Numbered from the stretch's first letter, positions 23,815-32,813 are shown. The stretch is DNA of 64,000 bases from Bacillota bacterium (GCA_023421735.1 JAEZSP010000094.1:14657-78656); one strand, 5' to 3'. Translations and numbers: made by a program. The notes: generated by a model not told the origin, from the sequence alone.

Positions 23815-26343
23815 ATGTTTCATCTGATCAACGTTTCAATCGACCACGGGAGACTTGGAGAAGGTGCGCGCATGCGACTGACCGAGCGGCGCGATCCCCT
23901 GTTTTCTTGGGGTGCCAGTTGTGCGCGTGGCGACGCGCGGCAGAGTGCGTGCCGGCTCGTCGTGGACGGGCTGTGGGACAGCGGCTGGAGCGAGACGGAG
24001 CAGCAGGAAATTCGGTATGCGGGCGATCCCCTGCCGGAAGGGAAGCGAATCGCGTTTTCGCTCTCCATCAGGGACGATGCCGGGGAAGAGTCCGCAGTCT
24101 ACCGCGATTCTTTCTTTTACGCGGGGATCGACTGGAAGGCGCCGTGGATCGGCATGCAGGCGGATCGGTCCGAGGCCGTGCGACTCTTCTCCCGCCATTT
24201 TTCGATCGACAAACCGCTTGCGGATGCATGCCTGTACGCCTGCGGCATCGGTTATTCCAGTTGGCAGTTAAACGGCGTGCCGGTGGACGATGCGGCGCTC
24301 GATCCGGCGTTTACGGAGTGGAAAAAGACCTGTCAATATGTGATGTTTCCGGAAATCGCCTCGCTTTTGAAGCCCGGCACGAACGAATTGCGCGCGACGA
24401 TCGGCGCGGGATGGAGACACAATCCCAAGGCGCTGCCGAGCGCAAAGCCGGACGAGTTGCCCTACGAGTTTTGCGGGCCGAAGATGCTGACCGCGATGCT
24501 CAAGCTGGTGTACGAGGACGGCTCGGTGGCGTGGGTGCATTCGGACGCGGAATGGAAAATCGGCGAAGGGCCGCTCGTCTCGGCATCGATCTTCGACGGC
24601 GTTGTCTATAACGCCGGGAAGGAGATGACATTCGCGCAGAATGCGGACATCGTGGAGGGGCCAGGCGGCCTTCTGCGGCCCATGCTCATCCCGCCGGTAC
24701 GCGCATTTGCCGCGCGCGCGCCCATTGCGGTCTGGAAAAAGGGCGAAGGGCTGATCTTGGACTTCGGGCAGAATCTTGCGGGGGTTTTGCGGATTGCGCT
24801 GCCGGACGGACTCCGGGCAGGGCAGAAAATCATCCTCACCCATTCCGAAGAGCTGGACGAGGACGGCGATCTTTACACGCTGACATTGCGCGCGGCAGAG
24901 GCAAAGGACACCTACATTGCCGCGGGAGACGCGCGCGACCGGGCCGTATGGCAGCCGGAAATGACGTATCACGGCTTCCGTTATGCGAAAATCGAGGGAC
25001 TGGGCGCCGACTTTGACGCCGCGCAGAGCGTGAAGGCAGTCGAACTGCGCACCGATCTCGAAACGCGCTCCCATTTCCGGTGCGGGAATGCGCTGGTCAC
25101 AAAAATCCACGAGATATGCGTCGAAACCGAACGCGGCAACATGCATTCGATCCTCACAGACTGCCCGCAGCGCAACGAGCGCATGGGCTGGATGAACGAC
25201 GCAACCGTGCGCTTTGAGGAAACGCCCTACAACTTTGACATCGGGCGGATGTTCCCGAAAATCATCCGCGACATCATCGACGAGCAGGGCGAAGACGGCG
25301 GGATCACCTGCACCGCGCCCTTTGCCTACGGAAGCCGCCCCGCCGATCCGGTTTGTTCCTCCTTCCTGGTCGCGGGCCTTGAAGCCGCGCTCCATGCGGG
25401 CGACATCGATATCGTGCGGGAGGCATACGAAAAGTTTGCGGCGTGGGAAGACTGCCTGCTCGCGAACAGCAACGACTTTATCGTCAAGTACAGCTATTAC
25501 GGCGATTGGGCGGGCCCCCTGTATGCCTGCGAATACGTGGACAAAAACAATCCCGGCGCGCGCTCGGTCGTTACGCCCGGCGTCTTCATGTCAAGCGGCT
25601 ATTCGTACCTGAACTGCATGCTGCTCGCACGCTTTGCCGGATGGCTTGGCAAGGCGGACGACGCGGCGCATTACGCTCTGACCGCCGAACGGATCAAACA
25701 TGCGATCCGTGAAAAGTGGTACGACGAGAAGACGGGCGTGATGGCGACCGGATCACAGGCATGTCAGGCTTTCGCGCTCTGCATCGGACTGATTCCCCAG
25801 GGCGATACCAGAAAGGCCGCGAAGGTTTTGCATGACGACCTCGCGGCGCGTGCGTATCAGTTCACGACCGGAAATTTGTGCTCCCGCTACATGATGGATG
25901 TGCTCGCGGAACACGGATACCTGGAAGATGCGTGGCGGCTATTGACCAAGGAGACCTATCCGTCCCTGGGATACATGATTGAGCAGGAAGCGACCACCGT
26001 ATGGGAGCGCTTTGAGCTGATGAAGAATCCAAACATGAACTCGCACAACCATCCGATGTACGCCGCCGTCGATTTCTTCCTGTATGCGTACATTGCGGGC
26101 GTGAAGCCGGTCGAACCGGGTTGGACGCGGTTTACGGTTGAGCCATACTTGCCGGACGGACTTTTGTCCGCACAGGCGGTGATCGACACGCCGAAGGGCG
26201 AAATCAACGTGCGCTGGATGCGGCGCTATGGCGCGCGGCATCTGCACGTGACGGTGCCATTCGGGACGACTGCGCAGATCCGCTTTGGCAATCAGACCTA
26301 CGAAATGGGAAGCGGCTTTTACGCCTTCTCCGACCCGGAATAA
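23815..26343 (+). CDS. Alpha-L-rhamnosidase, glycoside hydrolase family 78
   Basis: 842 residues. N-terminal beta domains (about 1-320) are followed by the (alpha/alpha)6 barrel with the GH78 signature DCPQRNERMGWMNDA near residue 449, which contains catalytic acidic residues, and a C-terminal beta domain (EINVRWMRRYGARHLHVTVPFG). GH78 enzymes are inverting hydrolases that remove alpha-L-rhamnose from plant glycosides and rhamnogalacturonan. No signal peptide, so intracellular. The start is the second of two ATGs, seven bases after GGAG. Expression is controlled by three LacI-type palindromes. It is followed by an ABC binding protein in the same direction. Confidence 0.92.
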   Translation: MFHLINVSIDHGRLGEGARMRLTERRDPLFSWGASCARGDARQSACRLVVDGLWDSGWSETEQQEIRYAGDPLPEGKRIAFSLSIRDDAGEESAVYRDSFFYAGIDWKAPWIGMQADRSEAVRLFSRHFSIDKPLADACLYACGIGYSSWQLNGVPVDDAALDPAFTEWKKTCQYVMFPEIASLLKPGTNELRATIGAGWRHNPKALPSAKPDELPYEFCGPKMLTAMLKLVYEDGSVAWVHSDAEWKIGEGPLVSASIFDGVVYNAGKEMTFAQNADIVEGPGGLLRPMLIPPVRAFAARAPIAVWKKGEGLILDFGQNLAGVLRIALPDGLRAGQKIILTHSEELDEDGDLYTLTLRAAEAKDTYIAAGDARDRAVWQPEMTYHGFRYAKIEGLGADFDAAQSVKAVELRTDLETRSHFRCGNALVTKIHEICVETERGNMHSILTDCPQRNERMGWMNDATVRFEETPYNFDIGRMFPKIIRDIIDEQGEDGGITCTAPFAYGSRPADPVCSSFLVAGLEAALHAGDIDIVREAYEKFAAWEDCLLANSNDFIVKYSYYGDWAGPLYACEYVDKNNPGARSVVTPGVFMSSGYSYLNCMLLARFAGWLGKADDAAHYALTAERIKHAIREKWYDEKTGVMATGSQACQAFALCIGLIPQGDTRKAAKVLHDDLAARAYQFTTGNLCSRYMMDVLAEHGYLEDAWRLLTKETYPSLGYMIEQEATTVWERFELMKNPNMNSHNHPMYAAVDFFLYAYIAGVKPVEPGWTRFTVEPYLPDGLLSAQAVIDTPKGEINVRWMRRYGARHLHVTVPFGTTAQIRFGNQTYEMGSGFYAFSDPE

Positions 26344-26384
26344 ACGAAATGGGCGTGCGCCCATTCAAAATAAAGGAGGCAACT

Positions 26385-28394
26385 ATGAAGAAGCATCTGT
26401 CGGTACTGATCGTCCTCGCCCTTGCCCTGACGTCGCTGGTCGGCGCGTCGGCCCTTGCGGAAGGGACAGCCTATGCGCAGGCGCCGATGCTCGACGCGCG
26501 CGTCACGTCCGGCGAACTTCCGCCCGTTGCGGAGCGACTGCCGGAAAATCCGAAGCTCGTCAACGAAAGCTCTCCCGAGGCGCTTGATTACGAAATCGGC
26601 AATTACGGCGGCACCATCCGATTCGTGACCAACACGGTCAACTGGGACCCCGATCTGTTCATCGCGACGACCGAGAACATCCTGAACATGGTCGATTCCA
26701 ACTCCGACGAGATCACCCCGAACCTCGTGGAATCCTATTCGGTCAACGACGACTATACGGAATTCACATTCACCCTCAGAAACGGCCTCAAATGGTCGGA
26801 CGGCACCCCCGTAACCATGGAGGATTTCCGGTTCACGATTGAGAACTTCATCTTCAACGAGGAGTTGACCCCGACCGTACCCGCCATGTTCCGCGACGGC
26901 GGTGCGACGACGGGTGCGCCCATGACATATGAATTCGTGGACGACAAGACCTTCAAGATCAAGTTTGGCGAAAGCTACGGCGGATTCCTCGTCTACATGT
27001 CCATCAAGGGCTGGACGGGCTACTCACAGATTCTCAAGCCCGCGGCGCTTCTCAAGCAATTCCACAAGGACTATGCAGTGGAATGCCACGGCTCGCTCGA
27101 CGCCTACTACGAATTCATCAAGCCCTTTGCGGCGATCCTGGGCTACGATGATCCGACCGCCGATCAGGTATGGACGTACGTATTCAACCAGATCGACATG
27201 ACCAACTGGGAAAACACCAACCCCAACGCGGCGCTCACCAGCGTGTACTTTGCGGGGCTGATCGACCAGGACTTCCCCGTACTCTACCCCTACATGATGG
27301 AATCCGCCGAAAACGGCGTCTTCACGTTCGTGCGCAACCCGTACTACCACAAGGTTGACGCGGCGGGCCAGCAGCTTCCCTATGTCGATTACCTGACATC
27401 GACGCAGGTTGAGAGCCAGGATCTGATCCAGATGAGCATCATCGCGGGCGATGTGGACTGGGTGCGCATGACCGCGACCATCGACAATCTCGCGCTCTAC
27501 CGCGAGAACGAGGCGACCGGCGGCTATACCACCTACATCAGAAAGCAGCACGTCACCCCAACGGACGTCGCCATCAACATCAACTATGGCCTGAACGGCG
27601 ACGGCACCATCAAGGACGACAATGAGAGCCAGGCATGGCAGGAAGTCGCGACGGACATCCGCTTCCGCGAGGCGCTCGCCTACGCCATCGACTCCGAGGA
27701 GATCATCGACGCGGTGTACTACGGCTTTGCGGACGTGAACACCACCTACTTCAACGCGACCTACGACCCCGACTACGCAAATCAGCTGCTCGATGAGATG
27801 GGCATGAAGGACATCGACGCAGACGGCTATCGCGAGACGCCCTCCGGCAAGACGCTTCAGTGGATGATCTGGAACTACGACGAGGCGAGCGACATCATCC
27901 CGGTGTCCGAGCTCTACGTCCAATTCTGGAGCGAGATCGGCCTCAAGTGCAGCGTCAATACAACCGACAACACACTCCTGAACGCCAAGCAGAACGCGAA
28001 TGAAATTCCGATGCGCTGTTTGTGGGTGCACGAAGGTCAGCTCTGGCACTACGGCGACTGGATTCTCAACTGCTGGGCGCCGCTCTATACCAACTGGTAC
28101 AATGCGGGCGGGCTGCGCGAAAGCGTCGATCAGTTGACCCCCACGGACGACGTGATCGCATTTTACAAGATGTACGACACGGAGTTCACCGTTTCGCCGG
28201 AAGAGGCGGTCAACGTGGTCGTGCCTGAACTGCGCAAGATGAACGCCGAAAACTACTACTTCCTCATCCCGATCACGAACGTCTCCCAGTGCCTGATTGC
28301 CAACGCGGACTTGGGGAACATTCCGAACGACTCGGTGAACGCCTGCGCAATCGGCTTTGTCGTTGAGCAGCTGTTCTACCGCACGGCGCAATAG
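26385..28394 (+). CDS. Family 5 ABC transporter substrate-binding protein, orphan
   Basis: 669 residues. The N-terminal signal peptide (MKKHLSVLIVLALALTSLVG, cleavage near ASALAEG) has no lipobox Cys. An SBP_bac_5 (oligopeptide/nickel type) fold follows, with YGGTIRFV, LVESYSVNDDYTEFTFTLRNGLKWSDGTP and typical C-terminal segments. A conserved mature N-terminus (TAYAQAPMLDARVTSGELPP) is shared with the binding protein at 40570-42450, so the two are paralogues. No permease or ATPase genes adjoin it: it may use the transporter at 36138-40367 or one elsewhere. In Clostridia such proteins often bind oligosaccharides, which fits its place after GH78. AAAGGAGG ribosome binding site. Confidence 0.92.
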   Translation: MKKHLSVLIVLALALTSLVGASALAEGTAYAQAPMLDARVTSGELPPVAERLPENPKLVNESSPEALDYEIGNYGGTIRFVTNTVNWDPDLFIATTENILNMVDSNSDEITPNLVESYSVNDDYTEFTFTLRNGLKWSDGTPVTMEDFRFTIENFIFNEELTPTVPAMFRDGGATTGAPMTYEFVDDKTFKIKFGESYGGFLVYMSIKGWTGYSQILKPAALLKQFHKDYAVECHGSLDAYYEFIKPFAAILGYDDPTADQVWTYVFNQIDMTNWENTNPNAALTSVYFAGLIDQDFPVLYPYMMESAENGVFTFVRNPYYHKVDAAGQQLPYVDYLTSTQVESQDLIQMSIIAGDVDWVRMTATIDNLALYRENEATGGYTTYIRKQHVTPTDVAININYGLNGDGTIKDDNESQAWQEVATDIRFREALAYAIDSEEIIDAVYYGFADVNTTYFNATYDPDYANQLLDEMGMKDIDADGYRETPSGKTLQWMIWNYDEASDIIPVSELYVQFWSEIGLKCSVNTTDNTLLNAKQNANEIPMRCLWVHEGQLWHYGDWILNCWAPLYTNWYNAGGLRESVDQLTPTDDVIAFYKMYDTEFTVSPEEAVNVVVPELRKMNAENYYFLIPITNVSQCLIANADLGNIPNDSVNACAIGFVVEQLFYRTAQ

Positions 28395-28404
28395 CGCATC
28401 AAAC

Positions 28405-28437
28405 GGGGAATTCGCCCCACAGGGGACGGATTCCCCC
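28405..28437 (+). other. mRNA hairpin between binding-protein and UroD-like genes
   Basis: GGGGAATTCGCCCC pairs with GGGGACGGATTCCCC around ACA. There is no T-run, so it is more likely a 3'-stabilising or partially terminating hairpin that keeps binding-protein mRNA abundant. Confidence 0.55.
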
Positions 28438-28452
28438 TCTTGCGAGGGTATC

Positions 28453-29469
28453 ATGGGCAGAGAACGATTTCGCGCGATCCTGACACGGCGCAATGAAGGC
28501 GCGCCCGGTCTTTGGATCGGCGACCCGAAAGGCGAAATGCTGGAAAAGCTGCTCGCCTATTACGGCGTGCCGGACCGGCTCGCGTTGGCAACGACGCTGG
28601 AAGAAGACATGTGCTTTTTGCCCGCCGATCCATACGCGCGCCCGACAAGCGGCGCGACTTTTCGCGTCGAACCGACCTACGCACTCGCGGACTGCGAAAC
28701 CGCGGCAGAGATCGAGGCATGGGCGGACTGGCCCGGCACGTGCGAGATCGACTTTGACGCCTACGAAGCGGCCATCGATGCGGCGCGCGCAAGGGGACTG
28801 GCGGTTGCGGGCGGCATGTGGTGCTGCTTTTTTCACAATGTGGCCTCGCTCTTTGGCATGGAGGATTATTTGATCCGGATGCATACCGCGCCGGACGCGG
28901 TTCATGCGGCGACGCGACGCGTCGTCGACTGGCTGCTCGGTGCAAACGCGCAGATCTTTGCGCGATTGGGTCACAAACTCGATGCGTTTTTCATGGGCAA
29001 CGACTTCGGCACGCAGCAGGGCATGCTCATCAGTCCGGGTGCGTGGCGGACATTCGTTGCGCCGCATTACCGGGCGCTTCTTTCCCAGGCGCGGGATGCG
29101 CATCTTTTCACCATGGTGCATTCATGCGGCGCGATTGCGGAAATCATCCCTGATATGATCGATCTGGGCGTCGACGCGCTCCACCCCCTGCAAGCTCTTG
29201 CAAAAGGGATGGATGCGGGCGCGCTTGGCGCTTATCGGGATCGGATCGCGCTGATCGGCGGCATCGACGCGCAGAGGCTTTTGCCGCGTGGGACGCCGGA
29301 GATGGTTATGCAGGAGGTATTTCGCGTGCGGGAAGTCCTCGGATGCGACTGGATCGCGTCGCCGAGTCACGAGGGGTATCAGGCGGATGTTTCCCCTGAA
29401 AATATAAACGCGCTGGTCGATGCCGTCAAACGAATGCGGCAAGCCGGCGCAAATGGAGGATTTGCATGA
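28453..29469 (+). CDS. Uroporphyrinogen decarboxylase/MtaA-like family protein
   Basis: 338-residue UroD-fold TIM barrel. FMGNDFGTQQGMLISPGAWRTFVAPHYRALL and HSCGAIAEIIPDMIDLGVDALHPLQ are diagnostic of the UroD/methyltransferase family; the HSCG pair resembles the zinc-binding HxC of MtaA/CmuA methylcobamide:thiol methyltransferases rather than true heme-pathway UroD. Many such proteins sit in clostridial carbohydrate clusters with unknown function. GAGGG precedes the ATG, and the stop overlaps the next start (ATGA). A role in O-methyl sugar demethylation is possible, but no corrinoid protein is visible here. Confidence 0.8.
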   Translation: MGRERFRAILTRRNEGAPGLWIGDPKGEMLEKLLAYYGVPDRLALATTLEEDMCFLPADPYARPTSGATFRVEPTYALADCETAAEIEAWADWPGTCEIDFDAYEAAIDAARARGLAVAGGMWCCFFHNVASLFGMEDYLIRMHTAPDAVHAATRRVVDWLLGANAQIFARLGHKLDAFFMGNDFGTQQGMLISPGAWRTFVAPHYRALLSQARDAHLFTMVHSCGAIAEIIPDMIDLGVDALHPLQALAKGMDAGALGAYRDRIALIGGIDAQRLLPRGTPEMVMQEVFRVREVLGCDWIASPSHEGYQADVSPENINALVDAVKRMRQAGANGGFA

Positions 29470-30035
29470 AGACAATTAAGGACAAACAGCTGCTCGTTGG
29501 CGCGGACTTTGCGGGTTATCCGCTCAAGGAAGCCGTGTGCGCGCATCTGCGCAAAAAGGGCTGGACGATCACGGACGTGGGGGTGACCGATCCCGCCGTC
29601 GAGGACACCGAGAACATGTTTCACCGGGTTGGTCTGCGCGTCGGCGCGCTGATTTCCGAGGGCGCATTTGAACGCGCGCTCATCTTCTGCGGCACCGGCA
29701 TGGGCATCCACATCGGGGCGAGCAAGTGTCCGCGCGTCCATGCGGGCGTGGTCGAATCCGTGCCCTCGGCGCTGCGCGCCATCACCGGAAACGGCGTCAA
29801 TGTGCTGGCCATGGGCGCGTTTTACGTCGCGCCGCAGATGGGCTGTGACATCGCCGACGCCTATCTGGGCGCGAATCTAGGCACGGGTTACGAGTGGTGG
29901 CACAATTTCTATGAGTTCCACAAACTCGCCATCGATGAGCTCGACGCCTTCGACTATGAAACCTACAAAAAAAACGGCTTCAAGCTCGAACATCTGGGGG
30001 ACTACGATTTGACGCTCGAGACGAAGCCGGAGTAG
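29466..30035 (+). CDS. RpiB/LacA/LacB-family sugar-phosphate isomerase
   Basis: 189 residues of the RpiB fold: LLVGADFAGYPLKEAV at the start, the phosphate/active-site loop FCGTGMGIHIGASK with the candidate catalytic Cys at residue 75, and a GVNVLAMGAFYVA segment. The family interconverts aldose and ketose phosphates (ribose 5-P, allose 6-P, galactose 6-P). The C-terminus, ending WHNFYEFHKLAIDELDAF, is about 40 residues longer than typical RpiB, so a non-standard substrate is likely. It is translationally coupled to the UroD-like gene and ends at a strong terminator. Confidence 0.85.
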   Translation: MKTIKDKQLLVGADFAGYPLKEAVCAHLRKKGWTITDVGVTDPAVEDTENMFHRVGLRVGALISEGAFERALIFCGTGMGIHIGASKCPRVHAGVVESVPSALRAITGNGVNVLAMGAFYVAPQMGCDIADAYLGANLGTGYEWWHNFYEFHKLAIDELDAFDYETYKKNGFKLEHLGDYDLTLETKPE

Positions 30036-30040
30036 GCGCA

Positions 30041-30075
30041 CGGGGCAGAGAGCCGGCTCTCTGCCCCGTTTTTTT
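30041..30075 (+). terminator. Intrinsic terminator ending the GH78 operon
   Basis: CGGGGCAGAGAGCC pairs with GGCTCTCTGCCCCG, followed by seven T. A perfect long stem. Confidence 0.95.
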
Positions 30076-30077
30076 CG

Positions 30078-30803
30078 TTATGTGAAATCTTCCAGCCACG
30101 CCACCACGGAGCGGTTCATCTCCCGTGTGAAGTCGGAATTATACTTGCGCGCACAGAACGCGCGGCACCACGCCTCGTACGACTGCCCTGTGACGTTCTT
30201 TTGGAGCATGTTGCGCAGTTCAGCGCCGTCCATTTCCCGATAGGCGTTTTCGTGGACGATGTGCTTTAAATCGCAGCGCGGGGGCTTCGTGCGCTCCAAC
30301 TGCTGCGGCGTCGGATATCCGAACACCACCATCGTGGCGGGGAACACGTAGCGGGGCAGGTGCAGCATCTCCCGATGTTCCTCGCGCCGTTCCATGATAT
30401 CCCCGATATAGCACGAGCCCACGCCATGGCCCCATGCGGCGGTGACGGCGTTTTGCGCCGCGATCACCGCGTCCTGCACGGCGAGCAGGAGATCACCCTT
30501 GCCGGGCATCCGCGGCGTACATCCGCAATCCAGGTATGCGTCATACCACTTTTTTGCGTCCGCCAGAAAGACGAGCACCATGGGCGCCTTGGCGATGAAG
30601 GGCTGATGGTCGCAGCTGACGGCGAGCCTGTCCTTCAGCGCCTGATCGGTGATGTCGAGGATGGTATAAAGCTGTTGGTTGCCTGCCGTGGGCGCTTCCA
30701 TGGCGGCGCACAGAATGTCGCGCTTCACGCTTGCCGGAATTTCTTTTTCCAAAAATGCGCGCACGGATTTTCGGGTATTCAGATTTTCAATGATCGGATT
30801 CAT
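30078..30803 (-). CDS. Nitroreductase family flavoprotein
   Basis: 241 residues. NTRKSVRAFLEKEIP and EAPTAGNQQLYTILDI at the N-terminus bind FMN phosphate and ring; the middle shows GVGSCYIGDIM and a typical VFGYPTPQQLERTKPPR. These NAD(P)H-dependent enzymes reduce nitro groups, quinones or enones. The C-terminal 60 residues (MLQKNVTGQSYEAWCRAF) are common in clostridial members. The start codon lies within the last codons of the upstream flippase-like gene (17-base overlap), after GGGAGG, indicating coupling. Confidence 0.9.
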   Translation of the reverse strand: MNPIIENLNTRKSVRAFLEKEIPASVKRDILCAAMEAPTAGNQQLYTILDITDQALKDRLAVSCDHQPFIAKAPMVLVFLADAKKWYDAYLDCGCTPRMPGKGDLLLAVQDAVIAAQNAVTAAWGHGVGSCYIGDIMERREEHREMLHLPRYVFPATMVVFGYPTPQQLERTKPPRCDLKHIVHENAYREMDGAELRNMLQKNVTGQSYEAWCRAFCARKYNSDFTREMNRSVVAWLEDFT

Positions 30804-31851
30804 CGGTGTTTCCTCCCGTCAATGATTGATCCTTTTTGTATTTCCGCGCGATCGTGAGATGCGCGACCGCGGTCATGACTGCGGAGAGAATGAGCTGTGT
30901 ATAAAAGCTCAAACCGCGCGACACGATCATGACCGGCAGCGTCAGCGCACCGCTCAAGGGCACGAATATCGTCAAAAACAGCTTTTCGGAAACGCCCATG
31001 CCACCGGGCAGCGGGAGCATATCGACCGCGACCGCAATCATTCCCTGCATGAGGATCACCGTCATAAAATCCGCGCCGTGAAACCCGAACGAACGCAGCG
31101 TGAGATAGGTCACGTTAAACAGCAAGAACCGCTGCGCGAGCGTGACCAGAAGCACGTTCCACACGACGATTTTATGTGTGCGGAAATAGCCGGCCACATC
31201 CGCATACTGTTCCATCGCGCCGTCGATCCTCCGCGCAAATCGTTCGGGACGGCGGATGAGGCGGCACTTGCCGAACCATGACAGGATGCCCAGTACCATG
31301 CCGCGCGCCATCGTGGGATGAAAAATGAGCAGCAGTATAAACGCGACGACCAGTATGTTCATCGCCAATCCCAGCCAGCACAGACCGATAATCGGCGCAA
31401 GATACGAAAAAATGCGCGCCGGGCGAAAAATCAAAACCGCAAAGCCGATCGCCACAAGCACCGCCTTGTACGTGATCGTAATAATCAAAAGAACCAGCGT
31501 CGCGACGGGCGTGGGGATATGATCCCTGTGCATATAGTAGATCTGCGCAGGTTGACCGCCCGTTGATGAGGGCGTGATACAGCTGAAAAAAAAGCCTACA
31601 AACGCATAGAGCAGGCAATGCAAAGCACGCGCTCTCTGCCCGATCGTGCGAAGCATATAGCCGATGTTGACCGCCTCGCCGACTGTAAAGAGCAGCACGC
31701 ACGCCGCAGCCAGAAACCAATAACGCACATCCGCGTCCGCGATGTACGCGATGATTTCGTTGAGATTCTGCCCCCGAAACACGAGCCAGAGAGTCGCGGA
31801 AAAAACCAATATTAAAAAAACAGCGTTGACGATGCCCCGTCTTTTTCCCAT
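30787..31851 (-). CDS. Flippase-like membrane protein of the lysyl-phosphatidylglycerol synthase TM family
   Basis: 354 residues with about eight transmembrane helices; SCITPSSTGGQPAQIYYM and MLPLPGGMGVSEKLFL are the two characteristic motifs of the LPG-synthase transmembrane (UPF0104/DUF) family. MprF uses this domain to flip lysyl-phosphatidylglycerol; stand-alone proteins such as this lack the synthase domain, and related ones may move other lipids. It has its own promoter and is cotranscribed with the nitroreductase. Confidence 0.88.
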   Translation of the reverse strand: MGKRRGIVNAVFLILVFSATLWLVFRGQNLNEIIAYIADADVRYWFLAAACVLLFTVGEAVNIGYMLRTIGQRARALHCLLYAFVGFFFSCITPSSTGGQPAQIYYMHRDHIPTPVATLVLLIITITYKAVLVAIGFAVLIFRPARIFSYLAPIIGLCWLGLAMNILVVAFILLLIFHPTMARGMVLGILSWFGKCRLIRRPERFARRIDGAMEQYADVAGYFRTHKIVVWNVLLVTLAQRFLLFNVTYLTLRSFGFHGADFMTVILMQGMIAVAVDMLPLPGGMGVSEKLFLTIFVPLSGALTLPVMIVSRGLSFYTQLILSAVMTAVAHLTIARKYKKDQSLTGGNTDESDH

Positions 31852-31898
31852 TCTCGTACCGCCTGCATAGAATCCGATTTCGATGTCATCACAGATTA

Positions 31899-31927
31899 AC
31901 TATAGCACGCATCGCCGGTTTTGTAAA
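31899..31927 (-). promoter_or_regulatory. Promoter of the flippase-nitroreductase operon
   Basis: Minus strand TTTACA (31922-31927), 17-bp spacer, TATAGT (31899-31904). Confidence 0.65.
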
Positions 31928-31930
31928 ACA

Positions 31931-31963
31931 AAAAAGCGTCCCGAAGACACATCTCCGGGACGC
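31931..31963 (-). terminator. Intrinsic terminator of the Gfo/Idh-isomerase operon
   Basis: Minus strand GCGTCCCGGAGA pairs with TCTTCGGGACGC, then TTTTTTG. It sits directly before the flippase promoter. Confidence 0.85.
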
Positions 31964-31979
31964 CATGTGGGCATGCGCG

Positions 31980-32813
31980 TTACAGCTTCAAGACGTTCTT
32001 GATGTAAGCGCGGGAAATCTCCGCCGCATTGTAGTTGCAGATCTCGGGGTTGTCCAACTCGACGCACAGGACGCCATCGTAGCCCTTCTTTTTGAGCGCA
32101 TTGACGAAGCCCTTGAAATTCACGGTTCCCAGTCCGAGTGCGCGGAACGCGCCCATCTTGCCGCGCTGTTCCTCAATCTCGTGCGCGGGATCGACGTCCT
32201 TGAGGTGGATATAGCCGATGCGATCCCCGTATGTCTCTGCGAGCTCGACGATGTCGATGCCGGCGAGCGTGGAATGCGCGGTGTCAAAGCAGAAGGAGAC
32301 GTATGCGGGATCGGTGTTCTCCGCGAAATAATCGATCTGCTCGCGGTCAAAGACGAGCGTGCCATAATGCGGATGGAAGCACAGGGTGATTCCCTTCTTC
32401 TTGGCGTACTTGCCGATCCGGTTCGAAAGATCGGCCATCTTACCGACGCCTTCCTTGTCGAGCGGGCGCTCCTTCGCGCCTTCGCGGAAACCCGCGTGCT
32501 GGCAGTTAAATGACGTGCCGCCGATTGCTGCGAGGAAGTCGATCTGCTTGATGGATCTCTCGTAATCTTCTTCGAGATTGTCGCCGCGGAAATGACCGTA
32601 TACATTGACAAGGGGCAGTTTATATTTGTCGCAAATATCCTTGCAAACCTGCGGGTCCGGGAAAAAGTCCGCGATGAACGCGAAGTTCTCCGCACAGTCA
32701 TAACCGAGGTAAGCGATTTCCTTTGTGGCCTGCTCAAACGCGCGCACGCCCTGCTCGGGGGTGGCATTGGGGCCAAGAAGCATCCATGTCCAGCCGGTAT
32801 ATGCGATTTTCAT
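31980..32813 (-). CDS. IolE/xylose-isomerase-like sugar isomerase or epimerase
   Basis: 277-residue TIM barrel of the AP endonuclease 2 family. Metal-site segments are CFHPHYGTLV, FCFDTAHSTLAG, GYIHLKDVDP and VLCVELDNPE (Glu/Asp/His/Glu ligands). Close relatives are IolE-type inosose dehydratases and D-psicose/tagatose epimerases. It is the last gene of a five-gene operon with two Gfo/Idh/MocA oxidoreductases, the classical partnership in inositol and other polyol catabolism, so an oxidised cyclitol or sugar is the likely substrate. A terminator follows. Confidence 0.88.
   Translation of the reverse strand: MKIAYTGWTWMLLGPNATPEQGVRAFEQATKEIAYLGYDCAENFAFIADFFPDPQVCKDICDKYKLPLVNVYGHFRGDNLEEDYERSIKQIDFLAAIGGTSFNCQHAGFREGAKERPLDKEGVGKMADLSNRIGKYAKKKGITLCFHPHYGTLVFDREQIDYFAENTDPAYVSFCFDTAHSTLAGIDIVELAETYGDRIGYIHLKDVDPAHEIEEQRGKMGAFRALGLGTVNFKGFVNALKKKGYDGVLCVELDNPEICNYNAAEISRAYIKNVLKL

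Noticed and set aside
27024..28493. 489-codon open frame antisense to the orphan binding protein
   Set aside because: Shadow frame; its start lies inside the UroD-like gene and lacks a ribosome binding site.
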